Counted from the first letter of the stretch, positions 51,574 through 60,149 are shown. The stretch is 64,000 nucleotides of DNA from Natrarchaeobaculum sulfurireducens (GCF_003430825.1 NZ_CP024047.1:1736001-1800000); one strand, 5' to 3'. A program made the numbers and translations. Notes: generated by a model from the letters alone, not told the origin.

Positions 51574-52245
51574 ATGGCCCAGGCGACACTCACGATCACG
51601 ATGCCCGAGCAGGTCTGGATTCAGCAGCTATCTACGGCCTATCCCAACGCGACGTTCCGCGTGCTTGCAGCAGTCCCGGGTGCAGAATCCGGTTTTGCTC
51701 TCGTCCGGATCACCGGGCCGGACGTCGGGGACGTAATCGACGACATGAACGACCATCCACAGGTCACGGAACTCACGCTCGCTCAGTGGAGCGACGACGA
51801 GGCGACGGTACACTTCGAGACGACAGCACCGCTATTGTTGTTCTCCACTCGAGATTCCGGGATGCCGATCGAACTGCCCGTCGAAATCACCGACGGCGAG
51901 GCGACGATCGAGGTTACCGGCTCGCGCGAGCGACTCGCGGAACTCGCCCAACAGCTCGAGAACTTCGGGCTCCAGTACCGCATCGAGCACGTCCGCGAAC
52001 GGCTCCACGAGAGCCAACTCCTCTCGGAACGCCAACTCGAGGTGGTCGCGGCGGCCGTCGACGAGGGCTACTACGATACGCCGCGTCGCTGTTCGTTGAC
52101 CGAACTCGCCGAACACCTCGGCGTCGCGAAATCGACCTGCAGCGAAACGCTCCACCGCGCAGAGGAGGCGATCATCAAACGCTTCGTCGACGACCTGCCC
52201 GGTCTCGACGACGAACCGCTCGAAGAACAGCTCACGACGAACTGA
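51574..52245 (+). CDS. HTH-10 (Bat/DmsR-type) transcriptional regulator
   Basis: A 223-residue haloarchaeal regulator. Residues ~1-150 form a beta-rich input domain (TLTITMPEQVWIQQLSTAYPNATFRVLAAVPG...), and residues ~160-215 the HTH-10 domain: LLSERQLEVVAAAVDEGYYDTPRRCSLTELAEHLGVAKSTCSETLHRAEEAIIKRFV. This group includes the bacterioopsin activator Bat and DmsR, which controls DMSO respiration. The ATG at 51574 is preferred over a TTG five codons up. Its position 437 nt before the ferredoxin-NrfD module, on the same strand, makes it a candidate regulator of that module. Confidence 0.83.
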   Translation: MAQATLTITMPEQVWIQQLSTAYPNATFRVLAAVPGAESGFALVRITGPDVGDVIDDMNDHPQVTELTLAQWSDDEATVHFETTAPLLLFSTRDSGMPIELPVEITDGEATIEVTGSRERLAELAQQLENFGLQYRIEHVRERLHESQLLSERQLEVVAAAVDEGYYDTPRRCSLTELAEHLGVAKSTCSETLHRAEEAIIKRFVDDLPGLDDEPLEEQLTTN

Positions 52246-52682
52246 GACCCCGGATCTGTCGCCCGCGACCGAGAGTTGACGGTGGTGATACCGACCTGTC
52301 GTCGTCCAGTATCACGCCTTCGGCACAAGCTTTTGGAGTCTCGCAAGCATCCCCTGGTGTGTCACTTGCCTGTGACTACACCTCGCTCGCACTCGGAACC
52401 CACCGCTGGCCGTATCGAGTATCGTTCGTAGCCGGAGTTGTTCCGGCTGTTGGCCATACCGGGTCCCGTATGACCGTGCTGTCACATCGCTACCCTGCCA
52501 AAAGAATATGGTCAACCGAACATGTCTGGCCCAATTCTCATCGCGTGGAAATCGCCTCAATACTACTTCCACATCTAGTTGTGAGTGCGCAGTAGAGTAG
52601 CCACAAATGAACGTATTCAAGTATGCGTCGCTGTGTAATCACTCGGTGATAGGATCATTATGAACAGAGGTGTTGTGAGCTA
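52246..52682. other. Intergenic region before the ferredoxin-NrfD module
   Basis: No supported gene. Near its end ATCAC-TCG-GTGAT (52638-52650) is a short inverted repeat 33 nt before the ATG at 52683; TCACTCGGTGAT also occurs at 49842. AT-rich stretches lie around 52495-52520. It should hold the module's promoter. Confidence 0.5.
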
Positions 52683-54332
52683 ATGAGTACGGACGACGAA
52701 TCATTCCACCCGCTCGGCGCTGAGTGGGAAAACGACCTCGAGCAGATGCTCGACGAGACCGAGTACGATACGGACCTCGGTCTCGAGATGGCCAAAGACG
52801 CGATGCGCGTCACGAAAGGCGAACTCTCCGAAGCCGAGTTCCACGAGAAGTATCACGACGACGTGATGGACGAGTTCGGCGAGGACCAGCGCCCGACCCA
52901 GGAGGCCTACGAGGAAGCACAGGCCGTCGAGGAGGGGACGTTCTCCCGGATGCTCGATAAGTTCGACGGCGACGGCGAAGACGGTCGCCGCGACGTAATG
53001 AAGAAGATGGGTGCCGGTGCGGCGTTCGTCGGCCTCGGTGCCTGGACGGTTACCGACGACGGCCAGCCCGAACCCGAACCGGGCGTCGCTGCCGCAGAAG
53101 AAGACGACGATGGCGATGGCACCCAGTGGGGGATGACCATCGACCTCGAGCGCTGTGACGGCTGTCTCAGCTGCGTGACAGCGTGTGCCGACGAGAACCA
53201 GCTCGATGCGGGCGTCAACTGGATGTACGTCTTCGAGTACGACGACCCGGACAACGAGGAAGGGACGGACTCCTCGCTCGCTCGCGCCGCTGGTCCGGCC
53301 GCAAACCGCATGGTTCGACCGTGCCAGCACTGTACGGACGCGCCGTGTGAGAAGGTCTGTCCGACGACGGCCCGTCACACGCGGGACTCGGACGGGCTCG
53401 TCCTGACCGACTACGACGTCTGTATCGGCTGCCGATACTGTCAGGTCGCTTGCCCGTACGGCGTCAACTACTTCCAGTGGGACGAACCGGACGTCCCGAC
53501 GGACGCCATCGCAGAACACTACGAGGAGATGGACATGGGCGACCACATGACCGACGAGCGTGGTCGCTGGGTCGACAGCCGTGCCCCGCGTGGTGTGATG
53601 AGCAAGTGTACGATGTGCCCGACTCGCCAGGACGGCGACATGGGCGACGACTTCGTCGGCACGACCGCGTGTTTCGACGCCTGTCCGCCGGACGCAATCC
53701 AGTTTGGCAACGTCAACGACGAAACGAGCGACCCGAAGAAGTACGCCGCCAATCCGAGCCGCGGCCGAACGCTCTCTTCGCTCTCCGTTCCGGCCGCCAG
53801 CGCACTCGAGGAAGACCTCGAAGGGGCCGACGACGACCTCGAGTCCGTCCTCGACGCCGCAGAGGACCTCGACGAGGAGACGCTGGCACTGTTGCTCGCC
53901 GTCGAGATGACCGGCGAGAACATGGGCGAAGCGCCCGAGGGCGAACAGAGTATCATGGCCGAGTACGAACAGGAGGTCCTCGACGCGCTCGAGGCCCTCG
54001 AAAACCACGGCCTCGACCTTGAGGACGAAGACCTCCTCGAGGAACTCGACCTCGAAGGTGGCGAAGGCGACGCACAGGTCGTCCTCGAGCGATTTGCGGG
54101 TGCCCCCTCCTCGAGTTACAAGCTGCTCGAGGACATCGGTACCAACCCGAACATCCAGTATCTCGGAAACCAGCCCGGTGCACGTGCAGAACAACGTGAG
54201 CCGACCGGGACGGGTGTCGAGTACGAGGCCCTCGGTTACGAGCAGGTCACCGGTGATCAGGTCGAACTCGTCGACAACCGCAAGGACGTCCTCGACGAGG
54301 AAACCGTTGGCTGGACGGGTGGTTCCCTATGA
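52683..54332 (+). CDS. Four-cluster ferredoxin subunit (DmsB/PsrB/NrfC-like) with internal Tat-like motif
   Basis: A 549-residue protein. Residues 1-100 are an acidic N-terminal extension. A Tat-like motif GRRDVMKKMG (101-110) is followed by a hydrophobic run AGAAFVGLGAWTV. The Fe-S domain (150-345) has 16 Cys in four groups: Cys158/161/164/168, 214/217/222/226, 247/250/253/257 and 309/312/330/334, enough for four [4Fe-4S] clusters as in DmsB and PsrB. The last ~200 residues are acidic and unlike those subunits. It is ATGA-coupled to NrfD and would pass electrons between it and a missing catalytic subunit. Confidence 0.87.
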   Translation: MSTDDESFHPLGAEWENDLEQMLDETEYDTDLGLEMAKDAMRVTKGELSEAEFHEKYHDDVMDEFGEDQRPTQEAYEEAQAVEEGTFSRMLDKFDGDGEDGRRDVMKKMGAGAAFVGLGAWTVTDDGQPEPEPGVAAAEEDDDGDGTQWGMTIDLERCDGCLSCVTACADENQLDAGVNWMYVFEYDDPDNEEGTDSSLARAAGPAANRMVRPCQHCTDAPCEKVCPTTARHTRDSDGLVLTDYDVCIGCRYCQVACPYGVNYFQWDEPDVPTDAIAEHYEEMDMGDHMTDERGRWVDSRAPRGVMSKCTMCPTRQDGDMGDDFVGTTACFDACPPDAIQFGNVNDETSDPKKYAANPSRGRTLSSLSVPAASALEEDLEGADDDLESVLDAAEDLDEETLALLLAVEMTGENMGEAPEGEQSIMAEYEQEVLDALEALENHGLDLEDEDLLEELDLEGGEGDAQVVLERFAGAPSSSYKLLEDIGTNPNIQYLGNQPGARAEQREPTGTGVEYEALGYEQVTGDQVELVDNRKDVLDEETVGWTGGSL

Positions 54333-55696
54333 GCACCAAGACGCCGACCGAGGCGGACATTCTGCGGCCGATCAAAAACACCTCGAAAGCGTACTTCGTA
54401 CTCTTTGCTGTCGCGGGGCTGGCGTTCGCCACCTTCCTCGCCGGCTGGGCGTACCAGCTTCAGCAAGGGATGGTCGTCACCGGCCTCTCCGACTGGGGAA
54501 CCGGTGGCGGCGTCACGTGGGGGCTGTACATCGGCGCGTTCATCTGGTGGGTCGGGATCGCTCACGGCGGTATCATCCTCTCGGCTGCCGTTCGTCTGCT
54601 CGGGATGGATCGGTACATGCCAGTCGCCCGACTCGCAGAGATGCTCACGCTCGCCGGTCTTTCGGCGGCCGGCTTCTACGTTATCGTCCACATGGGCCGT
54701 CCGGACCGGATGGTCACCAGTGTTCTCGGCCACTACCACATCACAGTCAACAACTCGCCGCTCGTGTGGGACGTGACCGTCATTACGGCGTATTTCGTCT
54801 TGACGGCGACGTATCTCGCACTCACGCTTCGGTACGACATTACGCGCCTGCGTGACGACCTGCCGAACATCTTCGAACCGGTCTACAAGATGATGACCAT
54901 CGGTTACACGAAGAAAGAAGACGAGGTCATCGACCGGATGGTCTGGTGGGTCGCACTCGCGATCATCATCATGGCACCGCTTCTGCTCCACGGCGGTGTG
55001 ATCCCGTGGCTGTTCGCACTGCTGCCGACGTATCCCAGCTGGTTCGGCGGCATCCAGGGCCCACAGTTCCTCACTATCGCACTCACGTCCGCGATCAGTG
55101 GCGTGATCATCCTCTCGTATGCGTTCCGACGTGCGTACAACTGGGACCACATCATCACTGACGACGTCTTCCGCGGACTGCTCCTGTGGCTTGGGTTCTT
55201 CTCCCTGCTGTTCCTCTGGCTGCAGCTCCAGCAGCTCGCCGTGGGTAACTTCTTCCCGCCAGTCGACGCTCAGCCGTCGTCCGCATCGAAGCTCTCGCAT
55301 CCGATGTACGTCATCCCGATGCTGATGGTCGTCGGCGTGTTGGCGTTCATCTTCGCGACCGTCCTTCGACCGTCGCTGTTCACGAAAGCCCGCGCCATCG
55401 GCGCTGCCCTCCTCGTGCTGGCCGCGACGTTGGTCGAGAAGACGTACTTCGTCCTCTCGGGTCTCTGGTACCCAACGTTCAGCATCTACGAGGCCACGCC
55501 CGGTGACTACTTCCCGAGCTGGATCGAACTCTCGTCGATCCTGGGAACCATCGGAATGGTGACGCTGTTCTTCCTCGTCGTCACCAAGGTCGTTCCAGTC
55601 GTTGAACTCCACGCAATCGAGCATCTGCGCGGCGACCACGGCCACGGCCACGACGAGGCCGTTGAAAGCGCAACCGAGCAGGAGGTGGAAGCATGA
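54329..55696 (+). CDS. NrfD/PsrC-type quinone-interacting membrane subunit
   Basis: A 455-residue integral membrane protein with about ten helices, e.g. YFVLFAVAGLAFATFLAGWAY, VTWGLYIGAFIWWVGIAHGGI, LAEMLTLAGLSAAGFYVIVHMGRP. The PsrC/NrfD pattern includes IAHGGIILSAAVRLL and HMGRPDRM. Such subunits exchange electrons with menaquinone or menaquinol, without cofactors of their own, for Mo oxidoreductases and for alternative complex III. The C-terminus is His-rich (HLRGDHGHGHDEA). It overlaps the ferredoxin by 4 nt and its small partner by 4 nt, so the three genes are one operon. Confidence 0.88.
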   Translation: MSTKTPTEADILRPIKNTSKAYFVLFAVAGLAFATFLAGWAYQLQQGMVVTGLSDWGTGGGVTWGLYIGAFIWWVGIAHGGIILSAAVRLLGMDRYMPVARLAEMLTLAGLSAAGFYVIVHMGRPDRMVTSVLGHYHITVNNSPLVWDVTVITAYFVLTATYLALTLRYDITRLRDDLPNIFEPVYKMMTIGYTKKEDEVIDRMVWWVALAIIIMAPLLLHGGVIPWLFALLPTYPSWFGGIQGPQFLTIALTSAISGVIILSYAFRRAYNWDHIITDDVFRGLLLWLGFFSLLFLWLQLQQLAVGNFFPPVDAQPSSASKLSHPMYVIPMLMVVGVLAFIFATVLRPSLFTKARAIGAALLVLAATLVEKTYFVLSGLWYPTFSIYEATPGDYFPSWIELSSILGTIGMVTLFFLVVTKVVPVVELHAIEHLRGDHGHGHDEAVESATEQEVEA

Positions 55697-55998
55697 GCGC
55701 ACTCTCACCCGCACTCGAGGCGCTCCTCTACGCCGGTATCGGCGGCACGGAGGGACTGACCGGCTTCCCGAACATCGGAACCTATCTGATCTTCGGAGTC
55801 GTCCTCGTTCCCGTCTACGTCATGATCGTCGCCTGGTTCCTCGGAGATCCAAGCGACGCCAAAACGGGCGTGATGGGCGTCGTCTACCTCGTCGGTATCA
55901 CCCTCGGAATGTGGGTCCCGATGTTCTTCCTGACGATGCTTATCGGGATCATCTTCTTCGGCGGGGTACCGGAACCGCTCGCCTCACCCGGCCCGTAA
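55693..55998 (+). CDS. Small membrane protein of the NrfD operon, copy 1
   Basis: A 101-residue protein with two membrane helices: GTYLIFGVVLVPVYVMIVAWFLG (~30-50) and TGVMGVVYLVGITLGMWVPMFFLTMLIGIIFFGG (~60-90), a short N-terminus and a Pro-rich end (VPEPLASPGP). The overlap with nrfD (ATGA, 4 nt) means it is part of the same operon, so it is probably a structural subunit of the respiratory complex. It resembles its neighbour at 56176 throughout (LLYAGIGGTEGLTGFPNIGTYLIFGVVLVP...). No family name is known to me. Confidence 0.75.
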   Translation: MSALSPALEALLYAGIGGTEGLTGFPNIGTYLIFGVVLVPVYVMIVAWFLGDPSDAKTGVMGVVYLVGITLGMWVPMFFLTMLIGIIFFGGVPEPLASPGP

Positions 55999-56122
55999 GC
56001 CGACTCCGGTCTTTCGGATTTTTCGGTACTCGAACTCGATTCTCACTCGCTTGTCGTTGCAAGCGCTCGAGCGAGGCGTCAACGGCTCGAGACGCCGACT
56101 ACCCAGTATGACATTACATAAC

Positions 56123-56132
56123 GTGCATGCAC
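56123..56132. promoter_or_regulatory. Palindrome GTGCATGCAC
   Basis: A perfect 10-bp palindrome within ATTACATAACGTGCATGCACG, ~45 nt before the ATG of the second small membrane protein. It could be an operator; TTACATAAC beside it may be TATA-like. Confidence 0.4.
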
Positions 56133-56175
56133 GCCAATGCACTACCACCTCCTCGGTCGGGATAGAGTTCGGCAT

Positions 56176-56481
56176 ATGAGTTCATACGCGGTCCTCGAAT
56201 CGGTGCTGTACCACGGCTACGAGGGGACCGCAGGGGTCACTGGCTTTCCGAACACCGGGACGTGGCTGATCTTCGGGGTCGTGCTGGTGCCGATCTACGC
56301 GATGGTCGTCGCGTGGTTTACGGGTACGCCTCGCGATACGAAAACCGGACTCCTCGGCGTCTCTTATCTCGTTGGACTGGTGACCTCGATGTGGGTCGGG
56401 ATGTTCGTTCTCACCGTCCTCATCGGGATCGTCTTCTTTGGCGGACCGCCCGAACCGATCGGCTCGGTCGGCCCACCCTGA
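56176..56481 (+). CDS. Small membrane protein, copy 2 (paralogue of 55693)
   Basis: A 101-residue protein aligned end to end with its neighbour at 55693: both have GYEGTAGVTGFPNTGTWLIFGVVLVPIYAMVVAWFTG-like and TKTGLLGVSYLVGLVTSMWVGMFVLTVLIGIVFFGGPPEP-like segments, two helices, and the same Gly-Phe-Pro-Asn loop. This points to a tandem duplication. It is not coupled to the operon (177-nt gap) and may have its own promoter, so it may be an alternative subunit for other conditions. Confidence 0.75.
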   Translation: MSSYAVLESVLYHGYEGTAGVTGFPNTGTWLIFGVVLVPIYAMVVAWFTGTPRDTKTGLLGVSYLVGLVTSMWVGMFVLTVLIGIVFFGGPPEPIGSVGPP

Positions 56482-56581
56482 CGAATCCGGCTTCGTGCAG
56501 CCGCTGGTGGCACGTGCCGGCCCAAACCATCACACGTATCCCGTTCGGTCCCCTCCCTCCCGGTAGCACACTTATTGGATT

Positions 56582-57673
56582 ATGAGCATCACCGAACACG
56601 AATTCAAGATCAAACTCGAGGAGGTCGAAGACCCCGATATCGGCGAGGATATCGTCACGCTGGGACTGGTCAACGACGTCGCGATCGAGGACGAGACGGC
56701 TCGCATCTCGCTCGCATTGAACGCACCGTACGCTCCCTCGGAGATGGAACTGGGCAATCAAATTCGGGAGCTCTGTGACGAGGTCGGTCTCGAGGCCGAT
56801 CTGCGTGCCCACGTCGGCGAAGAGCACGGGTTCGATGACACGGTCCTCCCGCAAGTCCGAAACGTCATCGCGGTTTCTTCAGGGAAAGGCGGCGTCGGCA
56901 AGACGACAGTGGCTGCGAACCTCGCGGCTGGCCTCGAGAAACGCGGCGCGATGGTCGGCATCCTAGACGCCGACATCCACGGGCCGAACGTCCCACGAAT
57001 CCTGCCCGTCGAGGGTGAACCCGGTGTCATGCCGAACGAAGACATCGTTCCGCCACGATCCGACGGCGTCCGCGTCATCAGCATGGGATTCATGATGGAA
57101 GACGACGACGACCCCGCGATCCTCCGGGGTCCGATGGTCAACAAATTCATGCTCAAATTCCTCGAGGGCGTCGAGTGGGGCCGACTCGATTACCTCATCG
57201 TCGACCTGCCCCCGGGAACCGGTGACGCGACGCTCAACCTGTTGCAGTCGATGCCGGTCACTGGCTCGGTCGTCGTCACGACGCCACAGGAGATGGCTCT
57301 CGACGACACCCGAAAAGGTGTCCAGATGTTCCAAAAACACGAGACGCCGGTGCTCGGCGTCGTCGAGAACATGAGTTCGTTCATCTGTCCAAGCTGTGGC
57401 GACGAACACGGGCTGTTCGGAACCGAGGGGGCGGACGGGATCGTCGACAAATACGACGTCCCGCTGCTCGGTCGGATCCCGATTCACCCGGACTTCGGTG
57501 CCGACGGCACCTCGGGTCCGATCGTCAAAGACGACGACAGCGAGGTTCAAGACCACATCGAGGAGGTCGTCGGCGAGATCGCCGACCGGATCGGCGAGAC
57601 GAACCGCCGCACAGTCGCCGAACACACACCCGACGAACCGTTCGATACGCTGCCGACCGAGACGGAAGACTAA
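56582..57673 (+). CDS. Mrp/NBP35-family Fe-S carrier ATPase
   Basis: A 363-residue protein: an N-terminal MIP18-like (DUF59) domain, residues ~8-85, then the P-loop ATPase with deviant Walker A SSGKGGVGKTT (99-109), ILDADIHGPNVPR, MPGTGDATL-like DLPPGTGDATLN, and a CPSC pair near 269-272 in FICPSCGDEH that would bind the bridging [4Fe-4S] cluster between two subunits. Such proteins deliver Fe-S clusters to apoproteins. It is next to the ferredoxin module, and this suits a job in maturation; but Mrp proteins are housekeeping and usually serve many targets. Confidence 0.93.
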   Translation: MSITEHEFKIKLEEVEDPDIGEDIVTLGLVNDVAIEDETARISLALNAPYAPSEMELGNQIRELCDEVGLEADLRAHVGEEHGFDDTVLPQVRNVIAVSSGKGGVGKTTVAANLAAGLEKRGAMVGILDADIHGPNVPRILPVEGEPGVMPNEDIVPPRSDGVRVISMGFMMEDDDDPAILRGPMVNKFMLKFLEGVEWGRLDYLIVDLPPGTGDATLNLLQSMPVTGSVVVTTPQEMALDDTRKGVQMFQKHETPVLGVVENMSSFICPSCGDEHGLFGTEGADGIVDKYDVPLLGRIPIHPDFGADGTSGPIVKDDDSEVQDHIEEVVGEIADRIGETNRRTVAEHTPDEPFDTLPTETED

Positions 57674-57840
57674 CCGTCTCATCCGGCTTCACTGGGGCCG
57701 CACCCTCCGCATATATCCCGTTTTTCTCTTCTCGTCTGCCCGCAGCGACGGGTAGGTAGGTGACCTCGAGCGGGCGCATCACTGGATCTGTGGAACCGTT
57801 CGTGCGACCGTTTACGTGACTCGAGGGCGAACCGGTGGCT

Positions 57841-58170
57841 ATGTCGCTCGATCGTTACGCCGACGCGCTTGCCGACCTCGAGCCAGCCGAGGGGGACCTC
57901 GAGAGTACCGAACTCGTCGTCACCGACGACGTCCTGGTCAAGGCGTTCGCGCTTGGTCCGGGGGCTGAACTCGAGGCGCACGAACACGGAGACAGTACGA
58001 ACGTCTTCCACGTACTCTCGGGGACAGTCACCGTCGTGCAAGACGAAACAACAGACCGAGTCGAAGCACCGGGTGTCGTTCTCAACGAGCGTGGAGTCGT
58101 CCACGGTGCGCGAAACGAGACCGACGAGACGGTCGTGTTTACCGCGAGTCTCTGTCCGTTGCCGTCCTGA
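57841..58170 (+). CDS. Small cupin-domain protein
   Basis: A 109-residue single cupin: motif 1 LEAHEHGDSTNVFHVLSGTVTVV (with two His and Glu-like positions for the metal, ~residues 42-64) and motif 2 GVVLNERGVVHGARNETDE (~79-97, His in VVHG). These bind one metal ion in a beta-barrel. Substrate is not defined. The 3' end overlaps that of the convergent AsnB-like gene by 32 nt. Confidence 0.8.
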   Translation: MSLDRYADALADLEPAEGDLESTELVVTDDVLVKAFALGPGAELEAHEHGDSTNVFHVLSGTVTVVQDETTDRVEAPGVVLNERGVVHGARNETDETVVFTASLCPLPS

Positions 58171-59314
58171 CCGGGTCGTCGAGTAATGACTCAATGTACT
58201 TCGTGACGTGATCGCCGATCCGTCGTTTGTAGCCGTTCTGACGGGCGAGTCGGTCGAGTTCACGGGCGACGAGGCTCCCGTACTGGACGGCTTTTTTGTT
58301 CCGGTCAGTGACTTCTTCCGGGAGGTACCGGCCCGCAACGCGACGGAAGCCGCGCTTTCGACGCTCCTCGTCGGCGAGCAACGCGTCGGGAAGCCGGAGT
58401 GCGGCGTCGACGACGGCGTCGTAGAGCAGTGGCGCGACGGGCTCGAGGCCGGTCGCCTCGATGGCGAGGACGTCCCGCGGGAGCTGATCGGGCAGCGTCA
58501 GGATGCTCTCGCGGACTGCGCCACGGGTGGTGTCGGCGTCGACGCGATGGTCGAGGTGGACGACCTTCTCGTAGCCGCCAAACAGTTCGTCGGCACCCTG
58601 GCCGACCGCCAGCGCGTCGTAGCCGTCGGCGGCGACGCGTTCGCCGACCAGAGACAGCGGCAGGGCGATCTGGACGTCCATCGCGTTCGTTCGACCGATC
58701 GCCCGCGCGACGGCCGGGACCGCCCGCTCGAGGTCAGCGGGCTCGAGCTCGACGACCGTTAGCTCCCGATCCATCGCTGCGGCGGCGCTCCGGGCGGCCT
58801 CGACGTCGTGGCTGTCCGGAAAGCCGACGACGTAAAGCGGTGCGTCGAGCCGTTCGGCGACGAGCGCGGAGTCGACCCCGCCGGAGAAGGCGACCGCCAC
58901 GTCGCGGTCGTCGGCTCGAACCGTGTCGGTCGCGGTTCGGATCGCCCGATCGAGAGACTCGAGTGCGGCGTCCGGGTCGGCTTCGGGGTCGGGCTCCGGG
59001 AGCCGCCAGCGCCGTTCGAAGGCGGACGTCGGACTCTTCGAGTGGAGTCGAGAGACGTCACCTGCGAGCGTCTCGAGGGAGGTCGCAGTGCCCGCAGGTA
59101 CGAGGACGGGATCTTCGAGGTCGGTCGGCTCGAACGCCCACCCGTCCGAGACGGAGACCTGACCGCTGCGATCGACGAACAGCGGGACGCGCCCGAGCAC
59201 GTCCCGGACGAGCAGCCCGTCGACGACTCCCGCGAACCCGGCTCCGCCGGGGAGGGGGTCGCCGGTCTCGAGTGCCCCGCGGACGACGGACGGACTCGAG
59301 CCGCGGAGACTCAT
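58139..59314 (-). CDS. Asparagine-synthase-like ATP pyrophosphatase without glutaminase nucleophile
   Basis: A 391-residue protein. The PP-loop is SGGVDS at 144-149 in VAVAFSGGVDSALVAERL, followed by GFPDSHDVEAARSAAAAM, AVGQGADELFGGYEK and the 'DRNKKAVQYGS' C-terminal piece of the AsnB synthetase domain. The N-terminal ~125 residues keep the shape of the class-II amidotransferase domain, yet position 2 is Ser and no Cys is near the start, so it cannot hydrolyse glutamine; it would use free ammonia or another nucleophile. Its ATG overlaps the PHP gene stop (ATGA): one operon. Confidence 0.8.
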   Translation of the reverse strand: MSLRGSSPSVVRGALETGDPLPGGAGFAGVVDGLLVRDVLGRVPLFVDRSGQVSVSDGWAFEPTDLEDPVLVPAGTATSLETLAGDVSRLHSKSPTSAFERRWRLPEPDPEADPDAALESLDRAIRTATDTVRADDRDVAVAFSGGVDSALVAERLDAPLYVVGFPDSHDVEAARSAAAAMDRELTVVELEPADLERAVPAVARAIGRTNAMDVQIALPLSLVGERVAADGYDALAVGQGADELFGGYEKVVHLDHRVDADTTRGAVRESILTLPDQLPRDVLAIEATGLEPVAPLLYDAVVDAALRLPDALLADEERRKRGFRRVAGRYLPEEVTDRNKKAVQYGSLVARELDRLARQNGYKRRIGDHVTKYIESLLDDPVRTATDRDSR

Positions 59315-59997
59315 TCGAAGAGGCCAACGAGCCCACTTCTGACTCGTCGGGAGACGCCGCCGGCGGCCTGCCGGAAGCTGATGTGCCACGGCGTTCGTTT
59401 TCCTTCGACCGACGTTTTGCCCTCGCGGATGGCCTCGAGGATGGCGTCGGCGGAGCGGTCGTCGGCGTCGACCCGGGTGATCGCCTGGCCAACCATCTCG
59501 CTGATGTGGGCGTCGCTGCCCGCGGTCATCGGCATGTCTCGTCGTTTGGCGAACCGTCTGGCCTGGCGGTTCGCCCGACCCGTGAGCAACCGGGAGTTGT
59601 ACACTTCGATCGCGTCCCCCTTCTCGAGGTCGTCGCGGGTAACTCGGGCCATCACGCCGTGTCGGGACTCCTGGAACGGGTGTGGGATGACTGCGAGCCC
59701 GCCCTGGGCGTGGATTGCGTCGATCGTCGACTCGTAAGAGAGCCCAGCCGGGACTGCCTCCTCGAGCCCGAAGCCGAGGATGTGTCCAGCCTTGCTCGAG
59801 ATCTCCATTCCGGGGATGCCGACGAGTCCGTACTCCGGCGCTCGCCGGACGGCCTCGAGGCTGGCGTCGATCTCGTCGTGGTCCGTAATCGCGATCGCGT
59901 CGAGACCGACGGCTTCGGCCTGTTCTAAGATGAGCTCGACGGGGTCCCGGCCGTCGTACGACAGCGCCGAGTGGACGTGGAGTTCGACCGACAGCAC
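59311..59997 (-). CDS. PHP-domain phosphoesterase
   Basis: A 228-residue metal-dependent hydrolase with PHP motifs: LHVHSALSYDG (His7, His9), AITDHDEID (His near 40), IPGMEISSKAG (Glu ~65), PHPFQESRHG and TAGSDAHISEMVG (final Asp-His). It resembles nucleotide or sugar phosphatases of the TrpH/YciV group rather than DNA polymerase PHP domains. The start is a GTG at 59997 because the metal-binding LHVH needs to be included; AAAATATAC ten nt upstream is too close to be its TATA, so an earlier start is possible. It is upstream of, and coupled to, the AsnB-like gene. Confidence 0.8.
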   Translation of the reverse strand: MLSVELHVHSALSYDGRDPVELILEQAEAVGLDAIAITDHDEIDASLEAVRRAPEYGLVGIPGMEISSKAGHILGFGLEEAVPAGLSYESTIDAIHAQGGLAVIPHPFQESRHGVMARVTRDDLEKGDAIEVYNSRLLTGRANRQARRFAKRRDMPMTAGSDAHISEMVGQAITRVDADDRSADAILEAIREGKTSVEGKRTPWHISFRQAAGGVSRRVRSGLVGLFE

Positions 59998-60149
59998 AGC
60001 CGTATATTTTCCACGCCTGATCAAAAGCACCTCGGTCCGGGACCTTGCGGAAACCGACCGCCGGTTGCCGCGGTGTGGTTGGCCAAAGCGAAGGCTGTCG
60101 AGCGGACCGATACTCGAGAGACAATACACGAACGTGTATATGGAAACCC

